From assembly GCA_041874755.1 (NCBI GenBank), contig CP102611.1, forward strand, positions 1,054,001 to 1,118,000: DNA of 64,000 nucleotides, read 5' to 3'. Positions within the stretch are counted from its first letter, which is position 1; the number at the start of each line of letters is the position of its first letter. The notes beneath the pieces are model-generated. The model made no database searches, was not told where the DNA came from, and was given only the letters and a program-made list of their open reading frames with translations. Made by a program: the position numbers and the translations under genes. Source of the stretch: Chitinibacter sp. SCUT-21 (GTDB taxonomy: Bacteria; Pseudomonadota; Gammaproteobacteria; Burkholderiales; Chitinibacteraceae). Below are positions 27,172 to 38,594 of the stretch, one piece after another.

Positions 27172-28050
27172 TTATTGATATTCGCGCGCAATCAGAATCA
27201 AAGCGCCAGAGCATGAATCTTTTTGAGGACGTGAGGTTGTCGCCAAAAAGTCAGCCGGAATATAAGGGCGCAATGCTTCAGACAAACCACCTCCACAGAT
27301 TGCAATTGGCAATTGCGGCGCGCTTGCACGAAGGGCTGAAGCGATATTGACGATTTCCTGCCCAGCATCGAGCAAGAAGCTACGTGCAACTTCATCACTT
27401 TGACCGAACTCCATCACCACCGGAGAGAGTGAAGCGCATTCGGTTTGCTTCATAGTTCCCATCCATGCAAATACTTTTTCACGTGTATCGCCAGTGATTG
27501 TTAATAGTTTGCGACCAAAGTCTGTCAACGGACGACGTCCATCCATAATGCGCTGAACGTGGTTAATCGCTTTAAGACCTAAATAGGCGCCAGAACCTTC
27601 ATCCGAAGTTGGAAAGCCCCAACCACCTACTTCAAGACGCTCACCATTTGGCAACCATGCTTCACCAATTGAACCTGTTCCGATCGCGATAATTGCACCA
27701 TGCGCACCGTTGTGCGCGCCCAGTAGGGTTGAGTAGCCATCCGTTTCCACAACAATATGAGCGAAACCAGGATTTTTACTTTCAAACTCTTGCGCCCAGG
27801 CTTTGACTGTCACACCAGAAAGACCAAAACCAACAGCACATTTGCTGAAGTCCGGATTTTCGATGCCAATTTTCTTAAAGGCATCATTAATTGCGGCGGT
27901 AATATTGGCCCAAGCTTTATCAATACCTTGCCCCAACGCCGATGGGCCTGCTTCTGCGCGCACCTTTTCTACACCGTCCAAACCTGCAATCGTGACACGT
28001 GTCCCGGTGCCGCCACCATCAACACCAATCAAAAACTCGACTTGACTCAT
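27172..28050 (-). CDS. BadF/BadG-type sugar kinase, probably N-acetylglucosamine kinase
   Basis: The protein has 292 residues. The ASKHA phosphate-1 loop is visible as IGVDGGGTGTRVTIAG near the start. Further motifs are IIAIGTGSIGEAW and GWGFPTSDEGSGAYLG, the latter typical of BadF-like N-acetylglucosamine or glucosamine kinases. AICGGGLSEALRPYI is the second nucleotide-binding loop. It would phosphorylate the imported sugar in the cytoplasm and trap it. A GGGGG ribosome site precedes the ATG. A half-site-like AGACCAGTTGACCA at about 28119-28132 upstream resembles part of a GntR/DasR-type operator, with low confidence. No nagA or nagB is in the window. Confidence 0.82.
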   Translation of the reverse strand: MSQVEFLIGVDGGGTGTRVTIAGLDGVEKVRAEAGPSALGQGIDKAWANITAAINDAFKKIGIENPDFSKCAVGFGLSGVTVKAWAQEFESKNPGFAHIVVETDGYSTLLGAHNGAHGAIIAIGTGSIGEAWLPNGERLEVGGWGFPTSDEGSGAYLGLKAINHVQRIMDGRRPLTDFGRKLLTITGDTREKVFAWMGTMKQTECASLSPVVMEFGQSDEVARSFLLDAGQEIVNIASALRASAPQLPIAICGGGLSEALRPYIPADFLATTSRPQKDSCSGALILIAREYQ

Positions 28051-28267
28051 TTACTACCCCCTTAACCAAAAAGTTCATGGCAAATTGATTCGCAACAGAA
28101 CCATCTTTGTTTGGAAAATGCAGACCAGTTGACCAAAGTACTGCAGCACGTCGTGTGACAAAACCAGCAAAAATGCGCCTTCTATCATCACAAGGTAAAA
28201 ATTTACATTTTGCACCATCATACCAATTTAGAGATCTGGGATTAAGGTGTCAATTGGCTGCATAAAA

Positions 28268-28293
28268 AAAACGCCCAAATTAGAGGGCGTTTT
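28268..28293 (-). terminator. terminator of the cysH unit
   Basis: AAAACGCCC and GGGCGTTTT form a perfect 9-bp stem and are followed by a T-run on the minus strand, 22 bp beyond the cysH stop. Confidence 0.92.
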
Positions 28294-28315
28294 GCGTTTA
28301 ACCAAATCTTCAGGC

Positions 28316-29002
28316 TTAAATTTTTTTCACATGTAAACCACATTCTTTATTTTCTGGGTTTTCCCACCACCAACGACCTGCACGCACATCTTCACCCATT
28401 GCGATCGGGCGCGTACAGGGCGCACAGCCAATTGAAGGCACGTGCTGATCGTGGAGTTTGTTGTAGGGAATATTCTCAGCGCGGATATACGCCCACACCT
28501 CTTTCTCGGTCCATTCAATCAGTGGATTAAATTTCTCTAAGCCATTGCCGGCGTCAAACTCTTGGTAGCCTAAATCGGTACGCGTAGGCGATTGCTCGCG
28601 ACGCAAGCCAGTCACCCAAGCTTTTTTATCTTTGAGTGCACGCTGCAATGGCTCAATTTTACGCACGTGACAGCACGCTTTACGCAACTCAACCGACTCG
28701 TAGAAAGCATTAATGCCGTTCTGATTAACATACTGCTCAACCGCTGCAGTATTTGGGAAGTAAACCGCGATTGGGTGGCTTGGGTATGCACTCGCCACTT
28801 CTTGCATCAAAGTATATGTTTCAGCAGGTAAACGACCCGTGTCCAAGCTGAAAATATCAATCGCGATATTTTCTTTCGCTAACAGGTGGGTAATCACCAT
28901 ATCTTCAGCGCCAAACGAGTTAGCGAATACAGCCGGCGAATAGTCCGCTGCAATACGGTGCAACAAAGCGATCGTTTCGCTTAATTTTTGTTCGAAATCC
29001 AT
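28316..29002 (-). CDS. cysH: adenylyl-sulfate/phosphoadenylyl-sulfate reductase with iron-sulfur cysteines
   Basis: I start at ATG 29002, two codons inside a TTG-started frame, giving 228 residues. The protein reduces activated sulfate to sulfite with thioredoxin. The catalytic ECGLH is near the C-terminus (C221). CC in ACCHVRKIEPL (110-111) and C-x2-C in GCAPCTRP (193, 196) are the four ligands of the [4Fe-4S] cluster found in APS-type reductases and absent from E. coli CysH. The enzyme therefore probably uses APS. It lies 16 bp after the TauE-type gene in the same direction. The unit is divergent from cysB, its expected activator. Confidence 0.93.
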   Translation of the reverse strand: MDFEQKLSETIALLHRIAADYSPAVFANSFGAEDMVITHLLAKENIAIDIFSLDTGRLPAETYTLMQEVASAYPSHPIAVYFPNTAAVEQYVNQNGINAFYESVELRKACCHVRKIEPLQRALKDKKAWVTGLRREQSPTRTDLGYQEFDAGNGLEKFNPLIEWTEKEVWAYIRAENIPYNKLHDQHVPSIGCAPCTRPIAMGEDVRAGRWWWENPENKECGLHVKKI

Positions 29003-29018
29003 TTTCAATCCATCTCAA

Positions 29019-29804
29019 TTAAAAAACTAGCTTCCAGCCAATAAAGACTAACATCGCAGCCAAACACGGTCTAAGCACGCCATCAGACACTCGGCCAGAT
29101 AAATGGCTACCCAAATAAATACCCGGCAATGAACCAGCAAGCAAATAGCCCAACAAGCTCCAGTCCATATTACCCATGCCTGCATGGCCTAAGCCAGCTA
29201 CCAATGTTAAAGGTACTGCGTGTGCAATCTCTGTGCCTACTAGGCGTTTTGTTTGCAGCAAAGGATAAAGAATAAACAAGGCAACAGTACCTAAGGCCCC
29301 TGCCCCAATCGAAGTCAAAGTTACAATCGCGCCGAGGATAACGCCAACAGCCACCGTCATCGCATTCAAACGTGGGCCAGCCATATGAAATGAATCACCA
29401 GCATGGCGCTGCGCAAAAGCGATTAGGCGTTGCTTAAATACAATGGCAACCGCAGTAAATAGTAAAGCGACACCCAAGCCCTGCTTAATCACTCGGTTGA
29501 GCGCATCGGTATCGGCGTGCAAATTGTGCAGCACCAGCAGCGTAATCGCCGCAGCTGGAACGCTACCAAGCGCGAGCCAGCCAGTAATTTTCCAATCGAT
29601 ATTTTTATTTTGCTGATGCACATACACGCCACCCGCTTTGGTGATGGCGGCATACAATAAATCCGTACCCACGGCAGTGGCAGGGTTAATGCCGAAGAAC
29701 AATAAAATCGGTGTCATCAAGGAACCACCGCCGACCCCTGTCATGCCGACGATAAAGCCCACGACTAAACCGGCAATGACAAAGCCATACCATGCTACTT
29801 CCAT
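29019..29804 (-). CDS. TauE/SafE-family sulfite exporter-like permease
   Basis: This 261-residue membrane protein has about seven to eight hydrophobic segments. The N-terminal GFIVGMTGVGGGSLMTPILL is the conserved TauE/SafE repeat, partly echoed in the second half by VTLTSIGAGALGTVAL. Members move sulfite, sulfate or organosulfonates. Here it is co-directional with cysH and divergent from cysB, so a role in sulfur anion transport is likely; uptake or efflux cannot be decided. In several betaproteobacteria such a permease accompanies the cys genes. Confidence 0.88.
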   Translation of the reverse strand: MEVAWYGFVIAGLVVGFIVGMTGVGGGSLMTPILLFFGINPATAVGTDLLYAAITKAGGVYVHQQNKNIDWKITGWLALGSVPAAAITLLVLHNLHADTDALNRVIKQGLGVALLFTAVAIVFKQRLIAFAQRHAGDSFHMAGPRLNAMTVAVGVILGAIVTLTSIGAGALGTVALFILYPLLQTKRLVGTEIAHAVPLTLVAGLGHAGMGNMDWSLLGYLLAGSLPGIYLGSHLSGRVSDGVLRPCLAAMLVFIGWKLVF

Positions 29805-29833
29805 GCTCTACCCTTTATATTTTGAGTTTTTAG

Positions 29834-29881
29834 CATGATAACTGCTCAGATTAGAACGCATTATACTATTCTGTTATCATG
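29834..29881. promoter_or_regulatory. inverted repeat flanking overlapping divergent -10 boxes (tauE-cysH / cysB)
   Basis: CATGATAAC (29834-29842) and GTTATCATG (29873-29881) are perfect 9-base arms 30 bases apart. Between them lie overlapping -10 hexamers, TATACT on the plus strand (29862-29867) for cysB and TATAAT on the minus strand (29860-29865) for the cysH unit. No good -35 boxes are seen, which fits activated promoters. It may be a CysB operator; that is inference. Confidence 0.45.
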
Positions 29882-29917
29882 TTAGAAGGTTTGGTTCTTT
29901 TGAACGTGGGGTTGGCA

Positions 29918-30862
29918 ATGAAATTGCAGCAATTACGCTATTTGGTTGAAGTCGCAAAACAAGGCTTAAACGTCTCGGAGGCGGCGGAGAAGCTGCATAC
30001 TTCACAACCCGGCATTTCAAAACAGATTCGCCTACTTGAAGACGAACTCGGCGTACAAATTTTCATTCGTAACGGTAAACGCGTCGTTGATATCACCGCG
30101 CCAGGGCGCGAAATTTTGCGCATTGCTGAGCGCATCTTAATGCAATCGCAAAACTTAAAGCGCATTGGCGAAGAATTCATTCAAGTTGAAAATGGCAGCT
30201 TGACCATTGCCACCACGCACACGCAAGCTCGTTACGCGCTACCTAAAGTAATCCAAGCCTTTTTGCAGCGTTACCCCAAAGTACGTCTGTCGATCAAACA
30301 AGGTAGCCCTACGCAAATTTCAGAAATGGTCGTCGATGGTAGCGCCGATTTAGCGATTGCGACCGAAGGGATTGATCATTACAGCGAGTTGGCGATGCTC
30401 AATTGCTACGACTGGAATCGCTGCGTGATTGTCCCCAAAGCGCACCCGCTCACGACCTTAAAGCGGCCAATTACCATTGAAGACATCGCCGCTTGGCCGC
30501 TGATTACCTACGATTTTGCCTTTGCAGGCCGCTCAAAAATTAACCGTGCTTTTGAAGAAAAAAATATCACGCCGAATGTGGTACTGACCGCAATCGACTC
30601 GGACGTGATTAAGACTTATGTCGATTTAGGTTTGGGCATTGGCATTTTGGCAGGCATGGCGTACGAGCCAGAGCGCGATACCGGTTTAACCGCAATCGAT
30701 GCAAGTCATCTGTTTGAGAAATCGACAACCCACATCGGTATTCGCAAAGACGCTTACCTACGCGGTTACGCCTACGATTTTATCGCCTTGTTTGCGCCGC
30801 ATTTAACTCGCACCGTGGTGCAAGACGCGTTGCTGTGCGAAGCGGAAGATGATATTGAATAA
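29918..30862 (+). CDS. cysB: LysR-type sulfur regulator CysB
   Basis: I start at ATG 29918 because MKLQQLRYLVEV matches the CysB N-terminus; an earlier in-frame ATG would add 13 unrelated residues. The 314-residue protein has the winged helix (LHTSQPGISKQIRLLEDELG), then the CysB effector domain with TTHTQARYALP, QGSPTQI, and SDVIKTYVDLGLGIGILA. CysB senses O-acetylserine or sulfate-derived ligands and activates sulfate assimilation genes. The divergent cysH unit is the obvious local target, and cysE, which makes O-acetylserine, is 14 kb away in the window. Confidence 0.93.
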   Translation: MKLQQLRYLVEVAKQGLNVSEAAEKLHTSQPGISKQIRLLEDELGVQIFIRNGKRVVDITAPGREILRIAERILMQSQNLKRIGEEFIQVENGSLTIATTHTQARYALPKVIQAFLQRYPKVRLSIKQGSPTQISEMVVDGSADLAIATEGIDHYSELAMLNCYDWNRCVIVPKAHPLTTLKRPITIEDIAAWPLITYDFAFAGRSKINRAFEEKNITPNVVLTAIDSDVIKTYVDLGLGIGILAGMAYEPERDTGLTAIDASHLFEKSTTHIGIRKDAYLRGYAYDFIALFAPHLTRTVVQDALLCEAEDDIE

Positions 30863-30870
30863 AACGCAAA

Positions 30871-30919
30871 GGGTATATTGCTGCAAACCATTTACAAAAA
30901 AATCCACAGCAATATACCC
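30871..30919. repeat. 49-bp palindromic element, copy 4 (best copy)
   Basis: GGGTATATTGCTG and CAGCAATATACCC are perfect 13-base arms with a 23-base interior that contains CCATTTA. It fills the gap between the convergent stops of cysB and the Nudix gene, 8 and 5 bases away. Confidence 0.9.
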
Positions 30920-30924
30920 CAGCC

Positions 30925-31488
30925 TTATTTCAAGCCCTTTTGCTGCGCCCAGAAAATACCGCTCACGGTTTTTGCATCGGTAATTGAACCGTCGATTACA
31001 CCTGCGACAAGTTCTTCCATGCTCATGCTGATGCACTCAACAAACTCACCCGCATCAAGCTGCGCCTCACCCGCCGTTAAGTCACGCGCCAGAAAGAGTT
31101 TAATTTCTTCATCGGTATAACTAATAATTGGGTGCAAGACGCCCAAGTATTCCCAGTTGGCTGCGCTGTAACCCGTTTCTTCGAGTAGTTCGCGTTTTGC
31201 GCATTCGAGCGGATCTTCACCCACTTCAAGTTTTCCCGCTGGAAACTCAATAAATACGCGGTGTAATGGGTAGCGATATTGGCGCTCCAGCAACAGACGT
31301 CCATCGGGTAGCTGCGGAATAATCATCACCGCGCCCGGGTGCAAAATATATTCGCGCGTCGCTTCTGAGCCATCGGGCAAGCGTATCGTATCGCGATTCA
31401 CATGCAGCAAATTACCATCAAAGACGCGCAGACTGCTCACCGGCTCTTCATACAAATGGCTATCTTGTTGGGGCTGGGTTTCATTCAT
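30925..31488 (-). CDS. Nudix hydrolase, ADP-ribose pyrophosphatase type
   Basis: The protein has 187 residues. The canonical Nudix box is present and complete, beginning G-K-L-E-V-G-E in FPAGKLEVGEDP and ending with RELLEETGY. The N-terminal beta-strand region (LPDGSEATREYILHPGAVMI) and the proline-rich FIEFPAG fit the ADP-ribose pyrophosphatase NudF-like group. It probably hydrolyses ADP-ribose or a related nucleotide sugar in the cytoplasm. If ADP-glucose is accepted it could drain the precursor made by the glycogen operon next to it, but that is speculative. It lies 86 bp beyond the glgP stop. Confidence 0.88.
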   Translation of the reverse strand: MNETQPQQDSHLYEEPVSSLRVFDGNLLHVNRDTIRLPDGSEATREYILHPGAVMIIPQLPDGRLLLERQYRYPLHRVFIEFPAGKLEVGEDPLECAKRELLEETGYSAANWEYLGVLHPIISYTDEEIKLFLARDLTAGEAQLDAGEFVECISMSMEELVAGVIDGSITDAKTVSGIFWAQQKGLK

Positions 31489-31519
31489 TTTTTATTCTCT
31501 AGTTTTGACTGATTAAACC

Positions 31520-31552
31520 AATAAAAACGGCAGCCCCAAAGAGGCTGCCGTG
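31520..31552 (-). terminator. terminator of the glycogen operon
   Basis: ACGGCAGCC and GGCTGCCGT form a perfect 9-bp stem around a seven-base loop. On the minus strand it is followed by TTTTTAT, 22 bp beyond the glgP stop. Confidence 0.93.
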
Positions 31553-31573
31553 AGTTTACTGTAAAAAGATGAA

Positions 31574-34027
31574 TTAAAGTTTGACCGGTGTCGTGTGCCA
31601 GATCTTCTCGGCATACTCGCCAATCGTGCGATCGGATGAGAAATGCCCCATGCCAGCCACATTCAAAATCGCTTTTTTCGCCCATTCTTCTGGCTTGGCG
31701 TACAAAGCGTCGACCTTGTCTTGCGTGGCAATGTATGACTCGTAATCGGCCAGCAGCTGATAATGATCGCCCCAGTTAACGAGTACATCAAAAATCACGC
31801 GATAGCGCTCAGGCTCTTGCGGGCTAAAGAAACCATTCGCCAATTGATTGAGTACTTCGCGCAATTCGCTATTGCTTTCATAAATGGCGCGAGGGTTATA
31901 ACCATCGCGGCGCAGCGCATTCACTTCTTCGGTGGTGTTACCGAAGATGAAAATATTATCCGCACCGACCGCATCGAGCATTTCCACATTCGCACCATCA
32001 AGCGTACCAATGGTTAAAGCGCCATTAAGTGCAAATTTCATATTCCCCGTGCCCGACGCTTCGGTGCCTGCGGTGGAGATTTGCTCAGACAAATCGGCCG
32101 CGGGAATAATAATTTCGGCCAAGCTCACGCTGTAATTAGGAATAAACACTACTTTGAGTTTATCGCCAACGCGCGGGTCATTATTGATTTTGATACCAAC
32201 ATCATTAATCAACTGAATCACCAACTTCGCCATGCGATACGCCGACGCGGCTTTACCAGCGAACACCACCACACGCGGCTGAATTTTGGCGTCGGGGTCA
32301 CGCAAAATGCGGTTGTAACGTGTGATTACGTGCAAGACATTGAGCAACTGACGTTTGTATTCGTGAATGCGTTTGACCTGAATATCAAACAGCGAATCAG
32401 GATTAATCACGCCGCCCAGATTACGCGCCACGTATTTCGCCAAACGCTCTTTGTTGGCGTGTTTGGCATCGCGAAAATCCTGCACGAATTTCGGAAAATC
32501 AATATGCGTTTTGAGCTCACTCAATTCATTCAAACGAACGCGCCAAGTCTGGCCGATTTCTTTGTCGATCAGTTTGGACAAGTTCGGATTGGCCAGCGCC
32601 AACCAGCGGCGAGGCGTTACGCCATTGGTGACATTGGTAAAACGCTCAGGGAAAATTTTGGCCAAATCGGCAAAAATCGATTCAACCATCAAATCCGAAT
32701 GCAGCGCCGACACGCCATTAATCGTGTGGCTGGCCACTACCGCCAAATACGCCATCCGTACTTTGCGATCGCCATGCTCTTCGATCAATGACACCGAACG
32801 CAGTAAATCGTGATCGCCCGGGAACTGCGCGGCCACTTGCTTGAGGAACATATCGTTAATATCGAAAATGATCTTCAAATGGCGTGGCAATAAGTGCCCC
32901 AGCATATCGACGGGCCACGTTTCCAACGCTTCGCTCATCAAAGTGTGGTTGGTGTAGCTAAACACCTTGCTGGTAATCGCCCACGCCTCATCCCACTCGT
33001 AGTTGGCTTCATCGAGCAAGACGCGCATCAATTCTGGAATCGCTAGCACCGGATGAGTATCATTTAAGTGAATCGCGACTTTATCGGCGAGATGATCGAG
33101 GTTATCGTGCGTCATCCGATAGCGGTGGATGATGTCTTGCACACTGGCCGCGACAAAGAAATATTCTTGGCGCAGACGCAGCTCTTTACCGCTGTACGTT
33201 GAATCATCGGGGTAAAGCACGCGTGACACGTTTTCGGAAAGGTTTTTTTCCGCCACCGCCGAGAAATAATCGCCCTCGTTAAATTTGGAGAGATTAATCT
33301 CGCGCGTTGAGCGCGCAGTCCACAAGCGCAGCGTGTTGGTCGCTGTCGTGTCAAAGCCCGGGATAATTACATCGTGCGCGACGGCGAGTACGTCATTGTG
33401 CGTGTCGATCCACCGCGTTTTTTTGCCATCCGTCTCAAGGCGACCACCAAAACGCACGCGGTAGCACACTTCGTCACGCGGGAAGTCGAGGATATTGACC
33501 GAGCCCAACCAAGTATCGGGCACCTCAACCTGACGGCCTTCGATAATGCGCTGCTTAAACATGCCGAATTGATAGCGAATGCCGTAGCCCATGCCAGGAA
33601 TACCCAGCGTCGCCATCGAGTCGAGGAAACATGCAGCCAAACGACCCAAGCCACCATTACCGAGCGCCGCGTCTGGTTCCATGTGCACCAGATCGTCGTA
33701 ATCAATGCCCATTTCATCGAGCGCCGCGCGGACGGTGTCTTCCATATCCAGCGCCAGCAGTGCATTCGATAAAGCGCGGCCGATCAGAAATTCCATCGAG
33801 AGGTAATACACGCGCTTCACATCTTGTGAGTATTGCGCGCGCGTTGTCTGCATCCAGCGCTCAACCATTTGGTCGCGCACAGTGAGGAAAGTGGCGTCGA
33901 GCCAATCTTTCGGCTGCGCAGCGATCGGGTCTTTACCGATCGCATACATCAGTTTGTTGGCGATGGCTTTTTTAATGGCCTGTACATCTTGGTGATCGGT
34001 TACATCGTATTGAAACGGCATACTCAT
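31574..34027 (-). CDS. glgP: glycogen/maltodextrin phosphorylase
   Basis: I start at ATG 34027 because GGAGTG stands six bases before it; the longer frame begins with unrelated residues. The product has 817 residues, normal for the family. The pyridoxal-phosphate region [18 protein letters not shown] contains the Schiff-base lysine, and [15 protein letters not shown] and [17 protein letters not shown] are classic phosphorylase motifs. It releases glucose 1-phosphate from glycogen ends. It is the last gene of the operon, 68 bp after glgA, and so shares its promoter with the synthesis genes. Confidence 0.97.
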   Translation of the reverse strand: MSMPFQYDVTDHQDVQAIKKAIANKLMYAIGKDPIAAQPKDWLDATFLTVRDQMVERWMQTTRAQYSQDVKRVYYLSMEFLIGRALSNALLALDMEDTVRAALDEMGIDYDDLVHMEPDAALGNGGLGRLAACFLDSMATLGIPGMGYGIRYQFGMFKQRIIEGRQVEVPDTWLGSVNILDFPRDEVCYRVRFGGRLETDGKKTRWIDTHNDVLAVAHDVIIPGFDTTATNTLRLWTARSTREINLSKFNEGDYFSAVAEKNLSENVSRVLYPDDSTYSGKELRLRQEYFFVAASVQDIIHRYRMTHDNLDHLADKVAIHLNDTHPVLAIPELMRVLLDEANYEWDEAWAITSKVFSYTNHTLMSEALETWPVDMLGHLLPRHLKIIFDINDMFLKQVAAQFPGDHDLLRSVSLIEEHGDRKVRMAYLAVVASHTINGVSALHSDLMVESIFADLAKIFPERFTNVTNGVTPRRWLALANPNLSKLIDKEIGQTWRVRLNELSELKTHIDFPKFVQDFRDAKHANKERLAKYVARNLGGVINPDSLFDIQVKRIHEYKRQLLNVLHVITRYNRILRDPDAKIQPRVVVFAGKAASAYRMAKLVIQLINDVGIKINNDPRVGDKLKVVFIPNYSVSLAEIIIPAADLSEQISTAGTEASGTGNMKFALNGALTIGTLDGANVEMLDAVGADNIFIFGNTTEEVNALRRDGYNPRAIYESNSELREVLNQLANGFFSPQEPERYRVIFDVLVNWGDHYQLLADYESYIATQDKVDALYAKPEEWAKKAILNVAGMGHFSSDRTIGEYAEKIWHTTPVKL

Positions 34028-34095
34028 CAAATGCACTCCAGTGTTTTTATCGATTGTGGCGATGGCAAGCCGCGCACCGCCCGTCAAACCATTCC

Positions 34096-35529
34096 TTAAG
34101 CACCAATGGCGCGGTATAGCTGTAAATATTGCTCGGCCGCGGCGTGCCAGCCGAAGTCACAGCTCATCGCCGTTTTTCTAACCGCCTTCCATTCTTTCGG
34201 TCTTGCCCATAGCGCAAACATTCTACGGATACCCTGGGTGAGTGCTTCGCCAGAGAACACATCAAAAGCAGCCCCCGTGGCAATACCCTCTTGTAAATTC
34301 TCTAAACTACAATCCACTACCGTATCAGCCAAACCACCTACGCGCCGCACCAAGGGCAAAGCGCCGTATTTAAGGCCGTACAACTGCGTTAAACCACAAG
34401 GCTCAAAGCGACTCGGCACCATAATCACGTCCGCCGCCGCCATCAATTGGTGAGAGAACGCTTCGTCGTAGCCAATCTTGACGGCGATCTGGCTTGGATT
34501 TTCAGCAGCCGCAACGCGAAACGCCGCTTCCATTTGCGCATCCCCACTACCCAGCAAGGCAAATTGCCCGCCGCGCTGGGTAATTTCGTGCAAACGCTCT
34601 AGCACCAAGTGCAGGCCTTTTTGCTCGGTTAAACGGCTAACCACGATAAACAGCGGCGCATCAGGGTTCTCTTGCAGACCCATTGCCTGCTGCAGCGCCG
34701 CTTTGCATTTAGCTTTACCGGAGAGTTTTTCAGCCGAATATGGGCTGACAATTAAGGAGTCAGTAGCGGGATTCCAGATGGAATCGTCAACACCATTGAG
34801 CACGCCCGATAGCGCTTCGCCACGATCACGTAATAAACCATCCAGCCCACAGCCTTGCTCGTCACCGGTAATTTCACGTGCGTAGCTCGGTGACACTGTT
34901 GTGACACGATCTGAGTAATAAATCCCCGCTTTCATAAACGACAAATGGCCATGAAATTCCAAACCATTCACGCTAAAAAAATGCGCCGGCAAATCCAATG
35001 CAGAAAAATCAGCCGGCGAGAAAACGCCTTGATACGCCAGATTATGAATCGTAAATACCGTACGCGCCGGATGCCCAACTGCAGCGATATACGCAGGGGC
35101 AAGTCCGGCATGCCAATCGTGCGCATGCACGACGCTCGGCCGCCAATATGGATCAGCCCCTTCTGCCAAACGCGCAGCCACCCAACCCAACACGGCAAAG
35201 CGTAGGTGATTGTCTGCGTATGGATGTTGATTGCCGTCTTGATAAGGATTGCCACCACGCGCGTATAAATGGGGTGCATCAATCGCGTACACGCCAACGC
35301 CCTGCTCGGTGTAGCCAAAAACAATGCGCACATCACCCGCAAAACAGTGCAAATGAGCAACTTCGCCCGAGATATTTAGCCCATCCATAATCGCAGGAAA
35401 ACCCGGCAACAACACACGAACATCGGCGCCCTGTTTGCCCAAAGCCAAAGGCAAAGCCCCACTGACATCTGCTAAGCCGCCCGTTTTAAGCAGCGGAAAC
35501 ATCTCGGCGCAAACATGTAAAATTTGCAT
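34096..35529 (-). CDS. glgA: glycogen synthase (ADP-glucose type)
   Basis: This 477-residue GT5 enzyme has the N-terminal ADP-glucose motif [13 protein letters not shown] (from residue 16) and the C-terminal E-x7-E-type region [18 protein letters not shown]. It extends alpha-1,4-glucan chains from ADP-glucose made by GlgC. Length matches E. coli GlgA (477). An AGAGGA ribosome site precedes the ATG. It lies 78 bp after glgC. Confidence 0.97.
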   Translation of the reverse strand: MQILHVCAEMFPLLKTGGLADVSGALPLALGKQGADVRVLLPGFPAIMDGLNISGEVAHLHCFAGDVRIVFGYTEQGVGVYAIDAPHLYARGGNPYQDGNQHPYADNHLRFAVLGWVAARLAEGADPYWRPSVVHAHDWHAGLAPAYIAAVGHPARTVFTIHNLAYQGVFSPADFSALDLPAHFFSVNGLEFHGHLSFMKAGIYYSDRVTTVSPSYAREITGDEQGCGLDGLLRDRGEALSGVLNGVDDSIWNPATDSLIVSPYSAEKLSGKAKCKAALQQAMGLQENPDAPLFIVVSRLTEQKGLHLVLERLHEITQRGGQFALLGSGDAQMEAAFRVAAAENPSQIAVKIGYDEAFSHQLMAAADVIMVPSRFEPCGLTQLYGLKYGALPLVRRVGGLADTVVDCSLENLQEGIATGAAFDVFSGEALTQGIRRMFALWARPKEWKAVRKTAMSCDFGWHAAAEQYLQLYRAIGA

Positions 35530-35607
35530 CAGTACATCCTCTCTTGACCCTTAACGTCATTCTTTGAAATACTGCCATCACTGAATGACGGCAAGATGGC
35601 ACTGGCA

Positions 35608-36885
35608 TTATTTCAATTTGGCCAACATATCTTTGGTAATCAAGGTAACGCCACCTTCAGAGCGATAAAAACGACGAGCATCGTCTTCGGCGTTTTCACC
35701 AACGATCAAGTTTTCAGGAATCTCGCAGCCACGATCGATCACACAACGGCGCAAACGCGAACCACGCCCGACGGTGACCTGCGGCAAAATCACCGCCGAA
35801 TCAATGGTGCAGAATGAATGCACGCGCACTTGTGAAAAGAGCACAGAATTAATCACCAGCGAGCCCGACACAATACAACCGCCGGATACCAAGGAGTTCA
35901 GGGTCATGCCGTGGCTGCCGTTACGATCTTGCACGAATTTGGCTGGCGGCAATTGCTCTTGCAGCGTCCAGATTGGCCAAGCTTCATCATAAACATCAAG
36001 TTCTGGCGTGACTGAGGCCAAATCGAGATTGGCTTCCCAATACGCATCCACAGTACCAACATCACGCCAGTAAGGTTGCGCGTTTTGATCTTCCAGCACG
36101 CACGACAGGCCAAATGGATGCGCAAATGCTTTGCCTTCCGACACAGCTTTCGGGATCAAATCTTTACCAAAATCGTGCGTTGAGCCTTCAAGCTTGATGT
36201 CTTCTTCCAATAGGCGCTCAAGGTAGGCGGTATTGAAGATGTAAATCCCCATCGACGCCAAAGACACATCGTCTTTACCCGGCATCGCAGGCGGATCAGC
36301 TGGCTTTTCAACAAAAGCCGAAATTTTGCGATCTTCGCCAATGGCCATCACGCCAAAGGCGCTCGCCTCTTTGCGCGGCACTTCGATACACGCCACAGTC
36401 ACTTCAGCGCCGAGCAGCACATGGTCCACCAACATGCGCGAGTAATCCATTTTATAAATATGATCACCCGCCAGAATCACGACGTAATCAGAACGATAGG
36501 TACGCAAAATATCCAAGTTCTGATAAATCGCGTCGGCCGTGCCGCGATACCAGTGCTCTTCATCAACGCGTTGCTGTGCGGGCAATACGTCGACAAATTC
36601 GTTCATTTCATTACGCAAGAACGACCACCCGCGTTGCAAATGGCGCATCAGCGAGTGTGATTTATATTGCGTAATCACACCGATGCGGCGAATACCCGAG
36701 TTAATACAATTGGAAAGCGCAAAATCGATAATCCGAAATTTACCGCCAAAATACACGCCAGGCTTGGCGCGATGATCTGTCAAAGCCTTCAGGCGTGAAC
36801 CACGCCCGCCTGCCAACACTAAGGCCACGGCACGGTTCGGTAATTGGCGGGCTAGGGTTGCTTTATCAATCAACTGGACTTCCAT
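35608..36885 (-). CDS. glgC: glucose-1-phosphate adenylyltransferase
   Basis: This 425-residue nucleotidyltransferase makes ADP-glucose, the committed and usually allosterically controlled step. Motifs are [20 protein letters not shown] at the N-terminus, [10 protein letters not shown], and EKP in FVEKPADPP for glucose 1-phosphate binding. The C-terminal left-handed helix region follows from about residue 300. The basic [19 protein letters not shown] region corresponds to the enterobacterial regulatory lysine area, so fructose 1,6-bisphosphate activation is possible. GGAGAGGA precedes the start. Confidence 0.97.
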   Translation of the reverse strand: MEVQLIDKATLARQLPNRAVALVLAGGRGSRLKALTDHRAKPGVYFGGKFRIIDFALSNCINSGIRRIGVITQYKSHSLMRHLQRGWSFLRNEMNEFVDVLPAQQRVDEEHWYRGTADAIYQNLDILRTYRSDYVVILAGDHIYKMDYSRMLVDHVLLGAEVTVACIEVPRKEASAFGVMAIGEDRKISAFVEKPADPPAMPGKDDVSLASMGIYIFNTAYLERLLEEDIKLEGSTHDFGKDLIPKAVSEGKAFAHPFGLSCVLEDQNAQPYWRDVGTVDAYWEANLDLASVTPELDVYDEAWPIWTLQEQLPPAKFVQDRNGSHGMTLNSLVSGGCIVSGSLVINSVLFSQVRVHSFCTIDSAVILPQVTVGRGSRLRRCVIDRGCEIPENLIVGENAEDDARRFYRSEGGVTLITKDMLAKLK

Positions 36886-36945
36886 TCTTCCTCTCCTGAA
36901 TTGCCGTGGTCGGCTTTACGCTTATTTTTTTGGGGATTAAACCGT

Positions 36946-38580
<1,635 letters not shown>

Positions 38581-38594
38581 TTAACCTCTAAGTG

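Noticed and set aside
28119..28132. GntR/DasR operator upstream of the sugar kinase
   Set aside because: Only a half-match (AGACCA) is seen, with no convincing dyad and no second copy upstream of the binding-protein gene.
32081..32791. 236-codon plus-strand frame opposite glgP
   Set aside because: It is the antisense shadow of glgP, which has clear catalytic motifs and the operon context.
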